64,000 nt of DNA from assembly GCA_943737045.1 (NCBI GenBank), contig CALSFV010000317.1:312001-376000 (forward strand). The letters run 5' to 3'. Made by a program: the position numbers and the translations under genes. Positions 13,749-26,500 of this stretch are shown one piece after another. The notes under the pieces were generated by a model. It worked only from the letters and a program-made list of their open reading frames with translations, made no database searches and had not been told where the DNA came from. The stretch comes from Parapristionchus giblindavisi. Lineage: Eukaryota; Nematoda; Chromadorea; Rhabditida; Diplogasteridae. Within the stretch, counting starts at the first letter, position 1, and the number at the start of each line of letters is the position of its first letter.

Positions 13749-15018
13749 TTAGGTTGTAACATAAGTTCCTTTGGATTTGAGCATGATGTGTTTACACTTC
13801 TGTTCCTCGCTTCGTTTTGAACGGAGCTCTCGGTACTGGTGCATATAACTAACTAGTGTCCCCCTCTACATAACCCACATAACCATCGGCTGAGACTTCC
13901 ATTTAATGATTAGTATGCTTCGTCTTTTTGCATAAATTGAAAATCAAGTTCTAAAGTCCAATTTGTTCCCGGCTCTCTCTCGCATGGATTTAACCAAAAT
14001 CAATCACCAACTAGGTTAGGTGTACCACACATATGTACCCTCCACCCACTCGCTGACTAATTGCTAACATAAATTTACAATCGGAAATTATATTATGAAA
14101 AAGAGGAATGGTCACGGCCGTATGGTACCGTCATTTGAGATGCGCTTTTCGTCTTAAAGGAGAGCGAACAATTTGATACCCCTCCTTGAATGTTTGCCAC
14201 ACTTTGATCATCCACACCCACTATTTTGCTAGAATTAAGTAAGCTTGAAAAACTGAAAAAGTTGTGAATACGAATAGTGGTCATTTGACGCAAATTTGAA
14301 TAAAATCGCGGATTGGGACCTCTACCTCTTTTATTTTTCTTAAAAGAACAAGCGCCTGAGTTGACAATATGGTAGCTTGATTGAAGAGATGGGTCATTCG
14401 CAATAATAGTGTGCATATTAGCCAGTGAATTTGAAAAGCAGAGAAACGAGAATCGACCACTAAGCCTGAAAAGATCAGAAAATGGAGATGCTCTATGTTC
14501 AAAGAAGTTTGAAAGGAGCCAATGAATTGCATGCGTCTAGTTGAGGTCACTGTTATAAACGGGGACCCCTATTGTAAACAACTACAAGATTTGAAGCCAT
14601 AGCTCATATCGCCGCAGTCACAGCTGTGTTAAGTGTCTTTTTCGTCACGGCTCCGCTCGCACTGACCAAGTGAAATCCGTTATATAAAGACAGTCAAATT
14701 TTTCTCTCATATACTACCTGTCCTTTTTTACTCTCCGGGCCTTACTCTCTCGGGTTGCGCCTTTTCTTAAGGCCTCCCACTTACTTTAGTAAATGAAAAG
14801 TTTAAGAACAAAGAAGATGTCGAAACGTGGTTGGCCTCACAGTTTGCACAATAACCCAAGTCGTACCAAAAGTGGAGAGCCCACGGTGTGGCTGGATTAT
14901 AGCAGGGACCCATCGGCTACAACAGCAAATATATCCATCCGCAGTGTTGTCGATAAACAGAGATAATTTTATTTCAATGTTCACCTCAAAATCCAAAGGA
15001 ACTTATGTTACAACCTAA
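13749..15018 (+). mobile_element. mariner-family transposon remnant
   Basis: Terminal repeats TTAGGTTGTAACATAAGTTC (about 33 bp, perfect except an indel) are flanked by TA, and the length of 1270 bp is standard for mariner. Near the right end a plus-strand frame reads NEKFKNKEDVETWLASQF, like the C-terminal region of mariner transposases, followed by stops. I could not find the D,D34D catalytic region; the interior appears replaced or heavily decayed. Confidence 0.85.
14784..14850 (+). pseudogene. mariner transposase C-terminal fragment
   Basis: The frame KFKNKEDVETWLASQF is preceded by VNE and followed by a TAA. Downstream similarity continues only in shifted frames. Start, catalytic residues and most of the protein are missing. 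Confidence 0.6.
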
Positions 15019-15049
15019 TAGCTTTCAAGCTCTAGCTCAAGCTATATTA

Positions 15050-17493
15050 GGCCGTTTGCGTAAGACTCGACCAAAATATGTGAAATCTGGCACAGTCAAA
15101 AAATCAAAATTTGGGGGATCGAGGTTCTCAAGGGTGCTGTTGACGATGGTCATGTTCATTTTGCGCCTAGATGCAACGTTGAGGCCAGACGACGTCGCGT
15201 TGAAATCGCTTTCTTAGTCATTTCTCCTCACCAGATGGTGCTAAATTTTTCAGATTGTGCACAAAGGGGCAGAATTCGATGGCAATCACGCCTGTCCAAT
15301 TCATTTTTCATGAAAAGGTTTCAGAAATTTTCAACATTGAAATTTCTCTCAAAGTCAAGAGTGTTTTATGCGAGATATGTACAGTATCGGCCAAAAGTCT
15401 CCGGACACTTTTTCTTTTTTTTATAACTTTTGATCCAGGAAAGCAATCAAGCTGATCTTTTCAGCCAATGTTCGCAATTTATCAAGGAATTCAACCATGA
15501 TGTATTTGTGTTATTATATCAGTTCACTGTTGCATAATGATGATGCAATCGAAATACACTATTTTGAAAATTTACAATTTTTTGGTGAAACGTCGTGTTC
15601 TTCTGAAACATTGTGAGAGTGGAGACCCCCACTAGGGCTGTACAGTCACACAATCCGGAATGGCTCCGATTCCGATTTCAAGCTGTAGCAGGGTCGCAAC
15701 TTTGACCCCCAAAATTTCTAACTCAGCTTCTAGATGTGCTAACAACAAGTTCTAAGTGCTGAAATGATTCTAGTGGCGAGTAATGTATATCCCCCGATTA
15801 TGGTAGCCATAGCTCGTCATTTGCCCTCAGGGCATAAAATAATTTTTTTGGGGAGTACTGATTTTGAGGCCCTACCGTTCAGAGAGCGGGTCTTCTTAAA
15901 TTTTGGTTCCTGCGCAAGCAGCTTTGTAATTTATCATATATGTATTTCCTTATTTTGGTTAAGTTCCGATTCCTTTCAGACCCGCAGCAAACGCTTTGCT
16001 GAGGTCTACTCGGTTGTAGCGACTAAAGATCAAAATACAAAGATCAAAGATCAAAGTTCAGAACTACTGCAAAAACTTTTGTGAACATCTCTAACATGCA
16101 TTGGTACTTTGAAACTAAGAGATTTCATCAACAGAGGCCCAGGGACGAGAGCAGTGATGGAGAAAGCGCGAGAGCGCGCACTGAGTTGACCTCAGCATAA
16201 CTTCTGCTGCGGATCTGAAACGAATCGGAACTAAACCAAAATAAGGGAAATAAATATATGATGCATTCCAAAGCTGCATGCGGTGGAACCATAATTTTAG
16301 TAAACCTACCCTCTGAACGGTGGGGTTTCCAAATCAGTCCTTCAAAAAAATTTGCTTTTCATGCCCTGAGGGCGAATGACGAGCTATGGCTACCATAATC
16401 TGAGGATAAACATTACTCGCCACTAGCATCATTTCAGCACTAAGAACGGGTTGTTAGCACATCTAGAAGCTGAGTTATAAATTTTGGGGGTCAAAGTTGC
16501 GACCCTGCTACAGCTTGAAATCGGAATCGGAGCCATTCCGGATTGTGTGACTGTACAGCCCTAGTGGGGGTCTCCACTCTCACAATGTTTCAGAAGAACA
16601 CGACGTTTCACCAAAAAATTGTAAATTTTCAAAATAGTGTATTTCGATTGCATCATCATTACGCAACAGTGAACTGATATAATAACACAAATACATCATG
16701 GTTGAATTCCTTGATAAATTGCGCACATTGTCTGAAAAGATCAGCTTGATTGCTTTCCTGGATCAAAAGTTATAAAAAATGAAAAAGTGTCCGGAGACTT
16801 TTGTCCGATACTGTACATAGATCGGAGCGGAATGGTTTCACGTTTCCATAGAAAAAATTTCAGCCAATTTGACTACCTTATTTTCGAGAAAATCAACTTT
16901 TAGTGTAGTTATTTTTCCGTTGGAGTGGAGACAACGGGCGAGAGAGTGTGGTGATACGAGAGAGCAGAGAGGCAGGTGAGGCGACCAAAATGGGAAGGAA
17001 GGGGGTGGACGCGATTGTCTCTCTCTGCTCTCTCGTATATCCACACTCTCTCGCCTGTTGTGCCCACTCCAACGGCAAAATGACTGCACTAAAAATCGAT
17101 TTTCTCGAAAATAAGGTAGTCAAATTAACTGAATTTTTTTCTATGGAAATAGGAAGCCATTCCGGTCCGATCTATGTATCTCGCATAAAACACTCTTGGC
17201 TTTGAGAAAAATTTCAATTTTTAAAATTTCTGAAACTTTTTCATGAAAAATGAATTGGACAGGCGTGATTGCCATCGAATTCTGCCCCTGGATGCACAGT
17301 CTGTAAATTTTAGCACCATCTAGTGAGGAGAAATGACTAAAAAATCGATTTCAACGCGACGTCGTCTGGCCTCAACGGTGCATCTAGGCGCAAAATGAAC
17401 ATGACCATCGTCAACAGCACCCTTCAGAGCCCGATCCCCAAGTTTTGACTTTTTGGCTGTGCCGGCGCTTAGTCGAGTCTTACGCAAACGGCC
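15050..17493. mobile_element. Fold-back element 3 (giant palindrome, with nested MITE)
   Basis: Terminal repeats read GGCCGTTTGCGTAAGACTCG and its reverse. Arms run inward to about 16100. The right arm is longer because a 361-bp inverted-repeat element (16816-17176) sits in it. It lies 30 bp beyond the mariner remnant. No coding capacity was seen. Confidence 0.93.
16816..17176. mobile_element. Nested 361-bp inverted-repeat element in fold-back 3
   Basis: Ends are CATAGATCGG and CCGATCTATG, flanked by TA on both sides, as expected of a Tc1/mariner-type non-autonomous element. Inner arms run from CCATTCCG to GTTGGAGTGG, with a GAGAGAGTGTGG-type core. The matching site in the left arm (15376-15381) is empty apart from TACATA. 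Confidence 0.88.
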
Positions 17494-18793
17494 TCATATT
17501 AGCTCTGTATTATTTGCGTGTACATCGATTGTGAGATTCGAAGTTTTATGAAAAATTCTTTGCAGCCACTCATAGAGAGTGTATCCAGATCGTAGAGTTT
17601 CAAATAAACCTGTTTGTGCGCCTGTTTGTGTTGGATCTTCGCGCTTTAGTCAAAGAAGTATATAAACAAATAAATAAATAAATACATAAATAAATAAATA
17701 AATAATATAAAGTGATCAATAAGAAGGTAGTACAGTACTATAGGGACAAGGAAGTATAAATAGAAAGAGTGACGTGAAAATCGGGATATAATCTGAAATT
17801 CTCGGAATGAAAACGGGATAAATTTGTCTGAGAGAATCGAGACATTCCGACACCTGCTATCCAAACTTTATCCGCAATGTTGAATCAAAAGTAGAGAATG
17901 ATCGAAGTGAGAGGTAGAGAGTAGAGAAGAAGTAGAAGGAGAGGGAGAGAGGTAGAGGTAGAGGGAACAAGGTAGAGGGAGAGAAGGGGAGGGAGAGGGA
18001 GAGTGGAAGGGGGAAGGAGGCAGATGGAAGGGATAGAGAGGTAGAGGGAGAGGGAGAGAGGTAGACAAAGATAGGTAAAGCAAGAGAGGTAGAGTGGAAA
18101 GGAGGGAGAAGGAGAAAGGTACAGGGGAAGGGGGTAGAGGGAGAGAAGGAGTCAATTAATCAACAACGCTTACACACGTCTCGGGAACTTTTGAGACTGA
18201 CGAAAAGAGATTAGAAGATATAGATGAATGAATGATCAGTACATGATTTGTTCTCTACAAATGACTTTTTAAGGCACACCCTGAGGTAATTTAAATCCCT
18301 TCAAGCTAATATTTTAACACTCCACTCTGTCAACGCTCTATCGCTGATAAAGTAAGCGAGAGAGTGTGGCCAAAAAAACATTGTGAGGACAACCTATTCA
18401 ATTTCTACGCAGTAAACAAATTATGAAAATAAATCGGACATTTTCGAGCCGTGCTTTTCCTCAAACGAATGACAATGCGAATTAAGTTAAGCCCCAACTT
18501 ATTCTTCTCTAACTTGTGCAGGAAAAGCAAGGATTGAATGAAAGTTTAGAGGTCATCCTCGATGTGCAGAAGTCATTGTGGTCCCAGCGAGATTTCCCAG
18601 ATAGTAATAAAAATAATTTACTATAAATAGGCAAATAAGCAATAAATTATTAAGAAAGAGACAAAGGGAAAATGGGCTGTGTTAGGAAAAAAAGAATGAA
18701 TGTAGAAGTGAGAGATGAGAGCGTGCACTATTTTCTACTTTCACTCGTCTGGTTCAAGCCATTTTTAAGTTGAAATCCAGAAAGCGAGTGAGC
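17494..18793. other. Intergenic stretch without recognised gene
   Basis: Contains an AAAT-type microsatellite (17660-17705), the GA tract and an eroded family B MITE (18270-18380). No coding signal seen. Confidence 0.7.
17925..18150. repeat. GA-rich purine tract
   Basis: GAGAGGTAGAGGGAGAGG-type units. Confidence 0.9.
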
Positions 18794-19010
18794 GCTCTGG
18801 TATTTCGAAACTTAAAGTCTACTTAAACTACGTCACAGACTTAGAGTAGACTTTAAGTAAACTTAAAGTGAAAGAACATTTGACGAAATGCATTACAGTA
18901 TACCACACCATTTTAAGTAGACTTACGTTTAACTTTAAGTAGACTTACAAGTCTACTTCAAGTGAAAACTTTAAGTAGACTTTAAGTTTCGAAATACCAG
19001 AGCGATTGGC
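18794..19010. mobile_element. MITE family E copy (CTTAAAGTCTACTT ends)
   Basis: Ends CTCTGGTATTTCGAAACTTA / TAAGTTTCGAAATACCAGAG, with internal runs of AAGTAGACTT. Uninterrupted reference for the 50-kb copy. Confidence 0.85.
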
Positions 19011-19306
19011 ATACGCAGCAGGACCGCTCGGAAAACAATATATTCAGTATTTTCGTAAAAATCGAAAATTCGGAAATCTCTGATAAACAGTGTCACCCGG
19101 CTAATAGCAGCTCAATACTTCGAAACTGGTGAAAAACGTGAAAATTGAACTGTCCAATTGTCGCCAGCACAAATGTAATTTGCATTTCAGGATATAGGAC
19201 TAACGGGAGTGCTTTCGAATAAGCAACAGACTAAATGTAAAAGGAAAAAATATAATGGTCTGTTAATAGGTATGAGAGAATTTAACTATTAAAATCAATA
19301 TAATGT

Positions 19307-19307
19307 T

Positions 19308-19389
<82 letters not shown>
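19307..19389. repeat. AAT microsatellite
   Basis: About 27 AAT units. Confidence 0.97.
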
Positions 19390-19391
<2 letters not shown>

Positions 19392-20817
19392 CTAGGCACT
19401 TCTTCGGTCCCCCCCCCCCCACTAAAATGACAATATATTCTGCATGAGCCCATTGAGCGAGCAAAATCCGAACTAGTGGCTACAGTAACTTAATCAAAAA
19501 TCTTGAGCTGGAACCACTCGCAAGGTAAGGGTATCCCGTTATGCAAGGTACACGAAGTCCTGCGGGAGATCATTTCTAGTCCAGTCATAATGCAAGGGGG
19601 GGGGGGCTAATTGTGCCCGGAGGGCCTACGTTCTTCTTCGGACCAACACCGTGTGGCTGCAGTAACTCAAGCAAAATCTTGAGCTGGAAGGCATGAGCCT
19701 GGGCATTCAGCCCAGTCTATTAAAACGGCATCGTAGCCATTCGATCTATATCATAAAATTTCTATTACAACGACCTCTTACGAATCAAATAATCGTATAG
19801 CCCCCGAAATATTTTAAAACAACAGCCAACAACTAAAGTTGGTCCGATGAAGAGATTAGCCCCCCCCCCCGGTTATTGGCCTAGAGTATCATTCATTCAT
19901 TCATTCATTCAATTCATTTCATTTCAACACATTTATCAAGAATTCCTTTGGTCACCAAGGTCCCCGAAATAGGAATTATAATTGACTACATCACGCGGTA
20001 AGGTATGTAGGTCCGTACAAGAAATTAAAAGACCGCCGGACTGAATTGACCTTGAATTATCACTTGCAATGCAGTGTGATCTCCCAAACGTTTTCCTTTA
20101 CTTTTTACCTTTATCCCCAACAACAAAGTGCATGGGACATACATACAATATTATATATCTTGATTATTTTATCGATTTTATTTTATCGATTTAATTTCAT
20201 CTCTCGGTGCTTGCATTCTAATACACTATACGAAAGAGATAATAAAATACAAATTGAATGGGAGGGGATAGGAGATAGTGGGGGCAGCAAAAAGAAATCA
20301 ATAAATGAATATAGAGAGGACTCATGGGGGTGGAGTTACTTTTGACTCTATAAAAGTACAGGCTATTAATTATTGGCTTTAATTATTATTAATGATTATT
20401 TAATTATTATTAATTACTAGGCTATTTGATTGTTATGATTTGTTTGGAAGACACAAAAAAAGAAAAGCAAAAAAACTCCTTTTCTACACACTCTCATCTC
20501 TTTTTATTTCCTTTGGACTCATTTGAACAGTATTTTCACATTTTTATATACATTTTTATGGATACATTTTATTTTATAGATATACATATATTTTGCTACT
20601 ATTACTTGGATGATTTAGTTGTGTAAAGTTCTATACACATTCTATGTTATTTCTCTATTATGAAGATAAGAGCTCAAAAGGCACGCCCCGAGCTGATTTG
20701 AGCTAACGGTCACCCATCGCAAACTCTCCCTTGTCAAGGAAAAGCTTACCAGAGACCCCAGACGAGTAATGCAACCAACCACAAATACTACAAATCCCAC
20801 GACTTTTGGACACTTTA

Positions 20818-20917
20818 GGGCACACCCCGAGCTAATTTGAAACACCCCGCTCTGTCCACGCTCTCTCGTAGACAAAGGTAGCGAGAGAACATTACGAGAG
20901 CGGAGAGTTTCAAGTTC
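20818..20917. mobile_element. TTAA MITE family B copy
   Basis: GGGCACACCCCGAGCTAATT start, GCTCTCTCGTAGAC core, GAGCGGAGAGTTTCAAG end. Further eroded copies of this family lie near 3100-3200, 3550-3640, 6040-6140, 18270-18380, 39217-39290, 42741-42830 and 43200-43292. Confidence 0.78.
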
Positions 20918-21186
20918 CTCCAAGAAAAAAAATGTATTCAAACTTTTTATTTGATGAATCTGTAAACTATGTTAGCAAGGGGGGTGGAAATAAGTTGAAT
21001 ATCAAAAAAATAGGAAAAAGATAAGAACAAAGTGGAATAAAGCGGTTACAACGGCTCTGCGACCACTTTCGTTAGCTCTTTTTTTTTTGCTTTTTGTAAG
21101 ATATGGCAAATGTTAGCCAACTTCAAACTGCCTGTCGTTCTTCTCGGACTGTGTGTGGAATCGGAAGACGCGCATATGAAAATCAG

Positions 21187-21319
21187 GCACTAGGCCGGAT
21201 GAGAACCGACTGGGTGAAAACTATTTGCATAAGAGAGACAAGAGCTAATGAATAGACAAATTATGTAAATGGTTCTCATCCAGTCGGTTATTATTCATCG
21301 GTTCTCATTCGGCCTTGTA
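21187..21319. mobile_element. MITE family G, intact copy
   Basis: GCACTAGGCCGGATGAGAAC start and GTTCTCATTCGGCCTTG end. Confidence 0.8.
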
Positions 21320-21577
21320 CCGAAATTCAACCTCAACACTCTGGACTGTCAGAAATTCAAAGAGCTTTGTGCCCGTGCACATCAGAGTCCACTCTTGTTA
21401 AATGTGTTTTTAAATACATACAAAATAAAGAAAATTTAATGAAAATTTAAAAAAATCAAATTTAAAAATGAAATGAATGAATGGCAACTTGACTATATCA
21501 TAGTGGAAGAAGATGAGGAGAGAAATAAGAAGTGTGAGAGAGATGCATTCAAACAGATTGGTATTCTCATTGCAGAT

Positions 21578-21604
21578 GATGGAGAGGGAGAGAGAGAGAA
21601 AGAA

Positions 21605-21640
<36 letters not shown>

Positions 21641-21703
21641 AGAGAGGGAGAGAGAGGGAGAGGGAGAGAGAGGGAGAGAGAGGGAGAGAGAGGGAGAGGG
21701 GGA
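21578..21703. repeat. GA/GAGGGA microsatellite
   Basis: GAGAGAGGGAGAGAGAGGGA units. Confidence 0.94.
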
Positions 21704-22054
21704 TCAATGTAGAATAAATGACGAAAACGATATATTTGCCGATTCCCACGACTATCATCCGCAGCTATTTCTCCTCAATTGACAATTAATTCGTGGACTA
21801 AACGTAGCTAGGCTCCGCCCACTTTCACGTAAGTTAGGCTCCGCCCACTTTCCAATAATTTGTTTATTTATTTATCTACGCCCGAGGCGCAACTAGACAT
21901 GTGGTAATCAACAATTGCATAAATCGTTTGGATCCAATCACGTTGAGTAGTCAATTATATGGACAGAGCGAGACTCGGTTAATGAATTAAATTGACAATG
22001 AGAGTTGGTTTGTGTTGGGCCAGTCAGATATATTTTAAGAGAGAATATATGCTG

Positions 22055-22248
22055 AACCTCACCGCCTCACCAAGGCGCCCGAAAGGGGAATTGGTAGTGA
22101 CTAGATCATGCGGTAAAGTAGGTCCGAAGAAGAGATTAGGCCCTCCGGACTGAATTGGCCTTGAAATATCGCTGGCCTAGCAGTGATAACCCGCAGGACT
22201 TCGTGTGCCTTGAATAACGGGTTGTACCTTTACCTTTACCTTTATATG
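22055..22248 (+). mobile_element. SINE-like family D, most complete copy
   Basis: Reads CCCGAAAGGGGAATTG, TAGTGACTAGATCATGCGGT, AGGTCCGAAGAAGAGATTAG, CTGAATTGGCCTTGAA, GGACTTCGTGTGCCTTGAAT and ends TACCTTTACCTTTACCTTT. A fixed 3' tail of short tandem units and many dispersed copies point to a short retroelement. I see no clear pol III boxes. Confidence 0.75.
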
Positions 22249-22930
22249 CTGAAAATGCTGTGATGTCTAGAAAATTTTCATTGATATTCTGCGGATTTTT
22301 TTTTGTTGGTCTCGCCTGGAGCAGATGAAAGGCTGCCGAAAAAAATCCACTGTCTAATTTTTTTTTGATCCAACTGATAATTTCGTTTGAAACCAGTGTT
22401 GTGAAATTGTTTTCGAATTCTGGCAATGAGAGATTTGAGCACGAAAAAATTCGAGCCTACCCGTCTTCAACTGTTCTATATTGCATGTTATATAGTATTG
22501 ATGGAAAACATGGACATGCTTTCTTATGATACAATTCATATTTACACTGTAACTGTGTTGTAGTTGAAGTAGGAAAGCCGGGAGGTGTATTTTCTTCATC
22601 ATGCAGCCACTTCGGACGGTGCTTCTATAACTACGTGGGTTGTTAACTTCAATTTCTCATTGATTCTTTTCTGGATTCTACTTCGAGCACAGATGTTGAA
22701 ATATCATCAATATGCACACGATGAACCGATGAATAGAAGAAAGAATTGAACCTCCATCGATCTGTGAAGAACGCCGAATTTTATTGTATTGATTGTTTTG
22801 TGTTGCAGTTGCGCAGAGATTTATCAGAGATATTCACAGAGAAGAAGAAAATCACACGGGACTTATGCGATACACAGCGTTTCAACAATGTTCGGTGACA
22901 GGGCATGACGAGGCGCACGGACAATGATAG

Positions 22931-23046
22931 CACGAAATGGGATACTGTAAGTGATTACAGTAACCCATCGATTGATGTAAGGGACTACAGTAACCCATGG
23001 GATACTGTAAGGGACTACAGTAACCCATGGGTTACTGTAAGGGATT
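22931..23046. repeat. Tandem palindromic repeat GGGATACTGTAA/GACTACAGTAACCC
   Basis: About 3.5 units of roughly 32 bp, each self-complementary. It follows the K2P stop codon by about 180 bp. Confidence 0.85.
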
Positions 23047-23229
23047 ACTCTCTCTCTCTTGCTTATGACGTTATGACGTCATGAATCCTCGGAACTCTAC
23101 CGTTCATAAAACGCTGTGTGAAACCATACAATGCATATAGAAAAGACGAAATCGATGGACGAAAAATCGATAATTCAACCGTAATTGTAAGGACACCATG
23201 GTGATTGTGTATGTGAATTCGGACGATGC

Positions 23230-23558
23230 TTAGATTACGGTAGGACCGGGCACATATTGATCGATATTCCGGGCGGGGAAGAGATTACTGTAGGGGGTGA
23301 AATGCAGATCGATATCAGGATAATTTGGATGTGGACCATGAATACTGTAATAGTGTAACGATGTGGTGACTAGAATTGAGGGGAGATTGTGGTGAAAACT
23401 AAGAGCAAATTTCAAAAAGTGGGCGTAGCCAGGAGTAATGATTTTCATAGTATTCGAATATCGCTTAATGTATTTGATAGGAGTAGAGTTAGAAAGGTCT
23501 GGCGGGTGATCCTCGACCTCGAGAAGTCGCTCCGCCTCTCGAAACGTTCGATGTGCTT
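23230..23558 (-). CDS. K2P last exon, C-terminal tail
   Basis: After ccattttag the preferred frame gives (E)AHRTFREAERLLEVEDHPP, then DLSNSTPIKYIKRYSNTMKI, and stays open to TAA at 23230 with a Pro/Tyr-rich end (IDQYVPGPTVI). The alternative frame stops after about 38 codons near 23445. A further splice out of this exon cannot be excluded. Confidence 0.6.
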
Positions 23559-26500
23559 CTAAAATGGGATTAATTATGTCTTTATTAGGTACATTAGGTC
23601 AGAATTGTGATCGATGAATTGTTTGCCTCTACTCGGGTATCTCAAAACTTAGTTATCATTTTCGCTTGAAATAGACTTGCAAGTTTAGATACTTCAAGTT
23701 CGACATAAGTCTGCTTCAAGTAACTGTATTGCATGTCATCAAATGTTCTTCCACTTGAAGAATTTACATTTTGAAAATCAGATTATGATAAATCTATTGA
23801 TTTGTTATGGCAGCCATCATAGATTAAGAGAGTTAATCGATAACAGAAAGGGTCCTAAATCTGAGATGGTACGCCTACTTGAATAAATATAAAAATAAAT
23901 AAATAACCTGGATGGTGTAGTGGACGTTGGTCTGGATGCAGCGCGCGAAGGAGTGGACGAAGTATTTCGGGATATGTTCTGAATAATTGAGATAAGTGTC
24001 CGTATACGTGCGTAGGAATATCACAAATCTGTTTTTATAAATCATGAGAATAATATTATAAATAAGAACACTCGGATCCGAAAATGCCGTTTGTAATCTC
24101 TCTCTCTCTCTCTCTCTCTCTCATCTCCTCTGCGTGTCTGATCCGATCTGACTGTCTCTCTCTCGCGTCTCTCTCGATTACCGCTACCCCAAACCTAACC
24201 TGTCTAACCTTTGCCGAACTCTTAGCTCGGGGTGTTAATACTAAGTCAGGGTACTAAATGCAAGAAGACATTACCGTTCGAGACGGAGATCTGGACATTC
24301 CCCTCGTGGGCGTTCGGGCGGGCGATCGAGTCGGAGTACCGCTCCGAGATGACGAAGTCTGAAACGGTATTTATTTAAATTATTTTTACATTATTAATTA
24401 ATTAATTATAATTTTTTAAAATAGGAAAAATGTGCCCGTTTCAAGTAGGTTTCAACCATTCATTAACTATGGACGATATGCTTCGTTTTCAATTTCAGTT
24501 ATAACTTGTTGTAACATCAGCTCAATCGTAACAGAGAATGTATAATAAGGCAGGAAAAAGACTATAGTCCGTATAAAATGTACTTGTGTAATATCAATTT
24601 CTAATTAGACGTAAGTTTACAGCTAGTGGTGTATAATACTCTCGTCAAATGTTCTTTCATTTATAGTAAACTTCTAGTCAGTGACGTAATTCAAGTATTG
24701 TCTGTTTAAAATGTACTCGTGTAATTGCCTTGCTACTCGCTGGTAAAACGCAGAAGTATTCTATCGATCATTCCCCTTTCCTCCCTTCACTTCTCGCACC
24801 CTCTCTTATCTACGTGCTATCTCGCTTGGACTCTCTTCAGACATGGCCTATGGTTATCCCATTGGATAGACCCACCCGCAAAAATGTGCCTTTCATGGTT
24901 ACCCACCCGCAAAATTGGACCATAAATTGATGATTTTCTTGAAATTCTCACGATTTTGGGATTCTTATCTCAAAATCGGGTTACCCACACGCGTTTTTTG
25001 ACGCAAAATTTAGGTACCCACACGCATTTGAAGGACCTGGGATATTGATAGACCATCACTGACTCTCTTTCCAAACATAGAAATTCACAGTGGCTGGCTA
25101 CTCTCGTACCAAATAAACAAGTGTATTTTATATCAATACCGCACTATTAAGAAACGGCGTAACTGCTAAGCAGGCGAGCATTTCGAAATATACGGTATGA
25201 AATGTGGTGTGCAACGCACAATAAATAGCGAAATACACGCCTCTTGCTCAAACCCGTTTGCCTCGCTCCTTTTATATCCTTTTATGTATATCAAATGATT
25301 TTCATAACAATCGCTAAATTACTAAAGGAAAGCCAACACTGACCGTAGCATCTCCTCCTATTCCCGAACTAGTCGACGGTCTCGACCCGACTCCGGCCCA
25401 TCCCGGCACCGTCTTCTTCAACTGCGGTCCGATATCCTTGGAACCCTTGCTGATCCCATCTATCTTCACGGTCGGTTCAAGAGGAGTCGGTGCGGGTCCG
25501 GCACCGGTTCCGGTACCGGACGGTCCGGCTGCCCCGGGTCCGGTGACGATTGAGGACCGCTTCCTCTCCGGAGTTCCGGAAGCACTGGAAGCTCCACTCG
25601 CTGCTCCTCCTCCGGGTTTCTGGGTAGCGCGGAATTTCTTCCATTGCTGAAAGTGCGATTAGAGGGAAAGTTAGTACTTAGCCGTTTTCGATTGTTATAA
25701 TGTGATTGTTACAATGTAGAAATTAGCAATAGTAAACGTAGAGGCAACTTAGAAAACGGAAAAAAGTCAGTTATCGATCAATCTGGATCGCGAGTACCGT
25801 ACCTTCTGATATTCTTGGTAGCGTCTCCACGCCTCTTCGCTGTAAGCGCGTCGTTTCTGCTCCTCGAGCTCTGCCGCGGTCATTTTATGAGCTGAATTAT
25901 TGATTGATTGCTTATTTTCTGTTCACCAATTCCTAGTTGGTGGTGAGCTTTTGATTTTATTTATTTATTTACTTATACTTTCAAAAATTAATAAATGTAG
26001 CAACACATCTTACACAAATATTCTTTTTATGTATTTATTTATTTAATTGATAAGCCCGTGACAGGTGTAACAGCAAATACAGGAGCGATATTCTCTATTA
26101 TTCTAATGATTTATGATCTAATGACCTACGTTTTTCAGGAATCAGCGGCTCCTCCTCCTTTACGGTTTCCGGCTCCGGCTCCGGCTCTGGCGTCGGTTCT
26201 CTCGGTGGAGGTGGTGGAGTGGGCTCGCGCACCGGTTCCGGGCTGGGAACCGGAGTGGGCTCGGGTGTGGGCGTCTTGGGTTTGGGCGGTTCAGGAGTCG
26301 GCTCTCGGATCGGTTCGGGACTCGGCACTGGGGTCGGTTCGGGGGTGGGAGTTTTCGGCGGCGGAGTCGGTTCGGGCTCCGGCTCTGGTTCTGGTTCTGG
26401 GGTTGGCACCGGTGTCGGCTCCTTGGGTGTGGGTGCTCGTACGGGTTCGGGAGATGGCGATGGAGGCGGCGTGGGATCCGGGATCCATGCTGGTTCTTCG

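Noticed and set aside
22807..22897. Plus-strand exon-like frame LRRDLSEIFTEKKKITRDLC after gtgttgcag
   Set aside because: Good acceptor but only about 30 codons, no partner exon and no family match.
22931..23046. CRISPR-like array
   Set aside because: Units are contiguous and self-complementary with no unique spacers, in a nematode-like genome.
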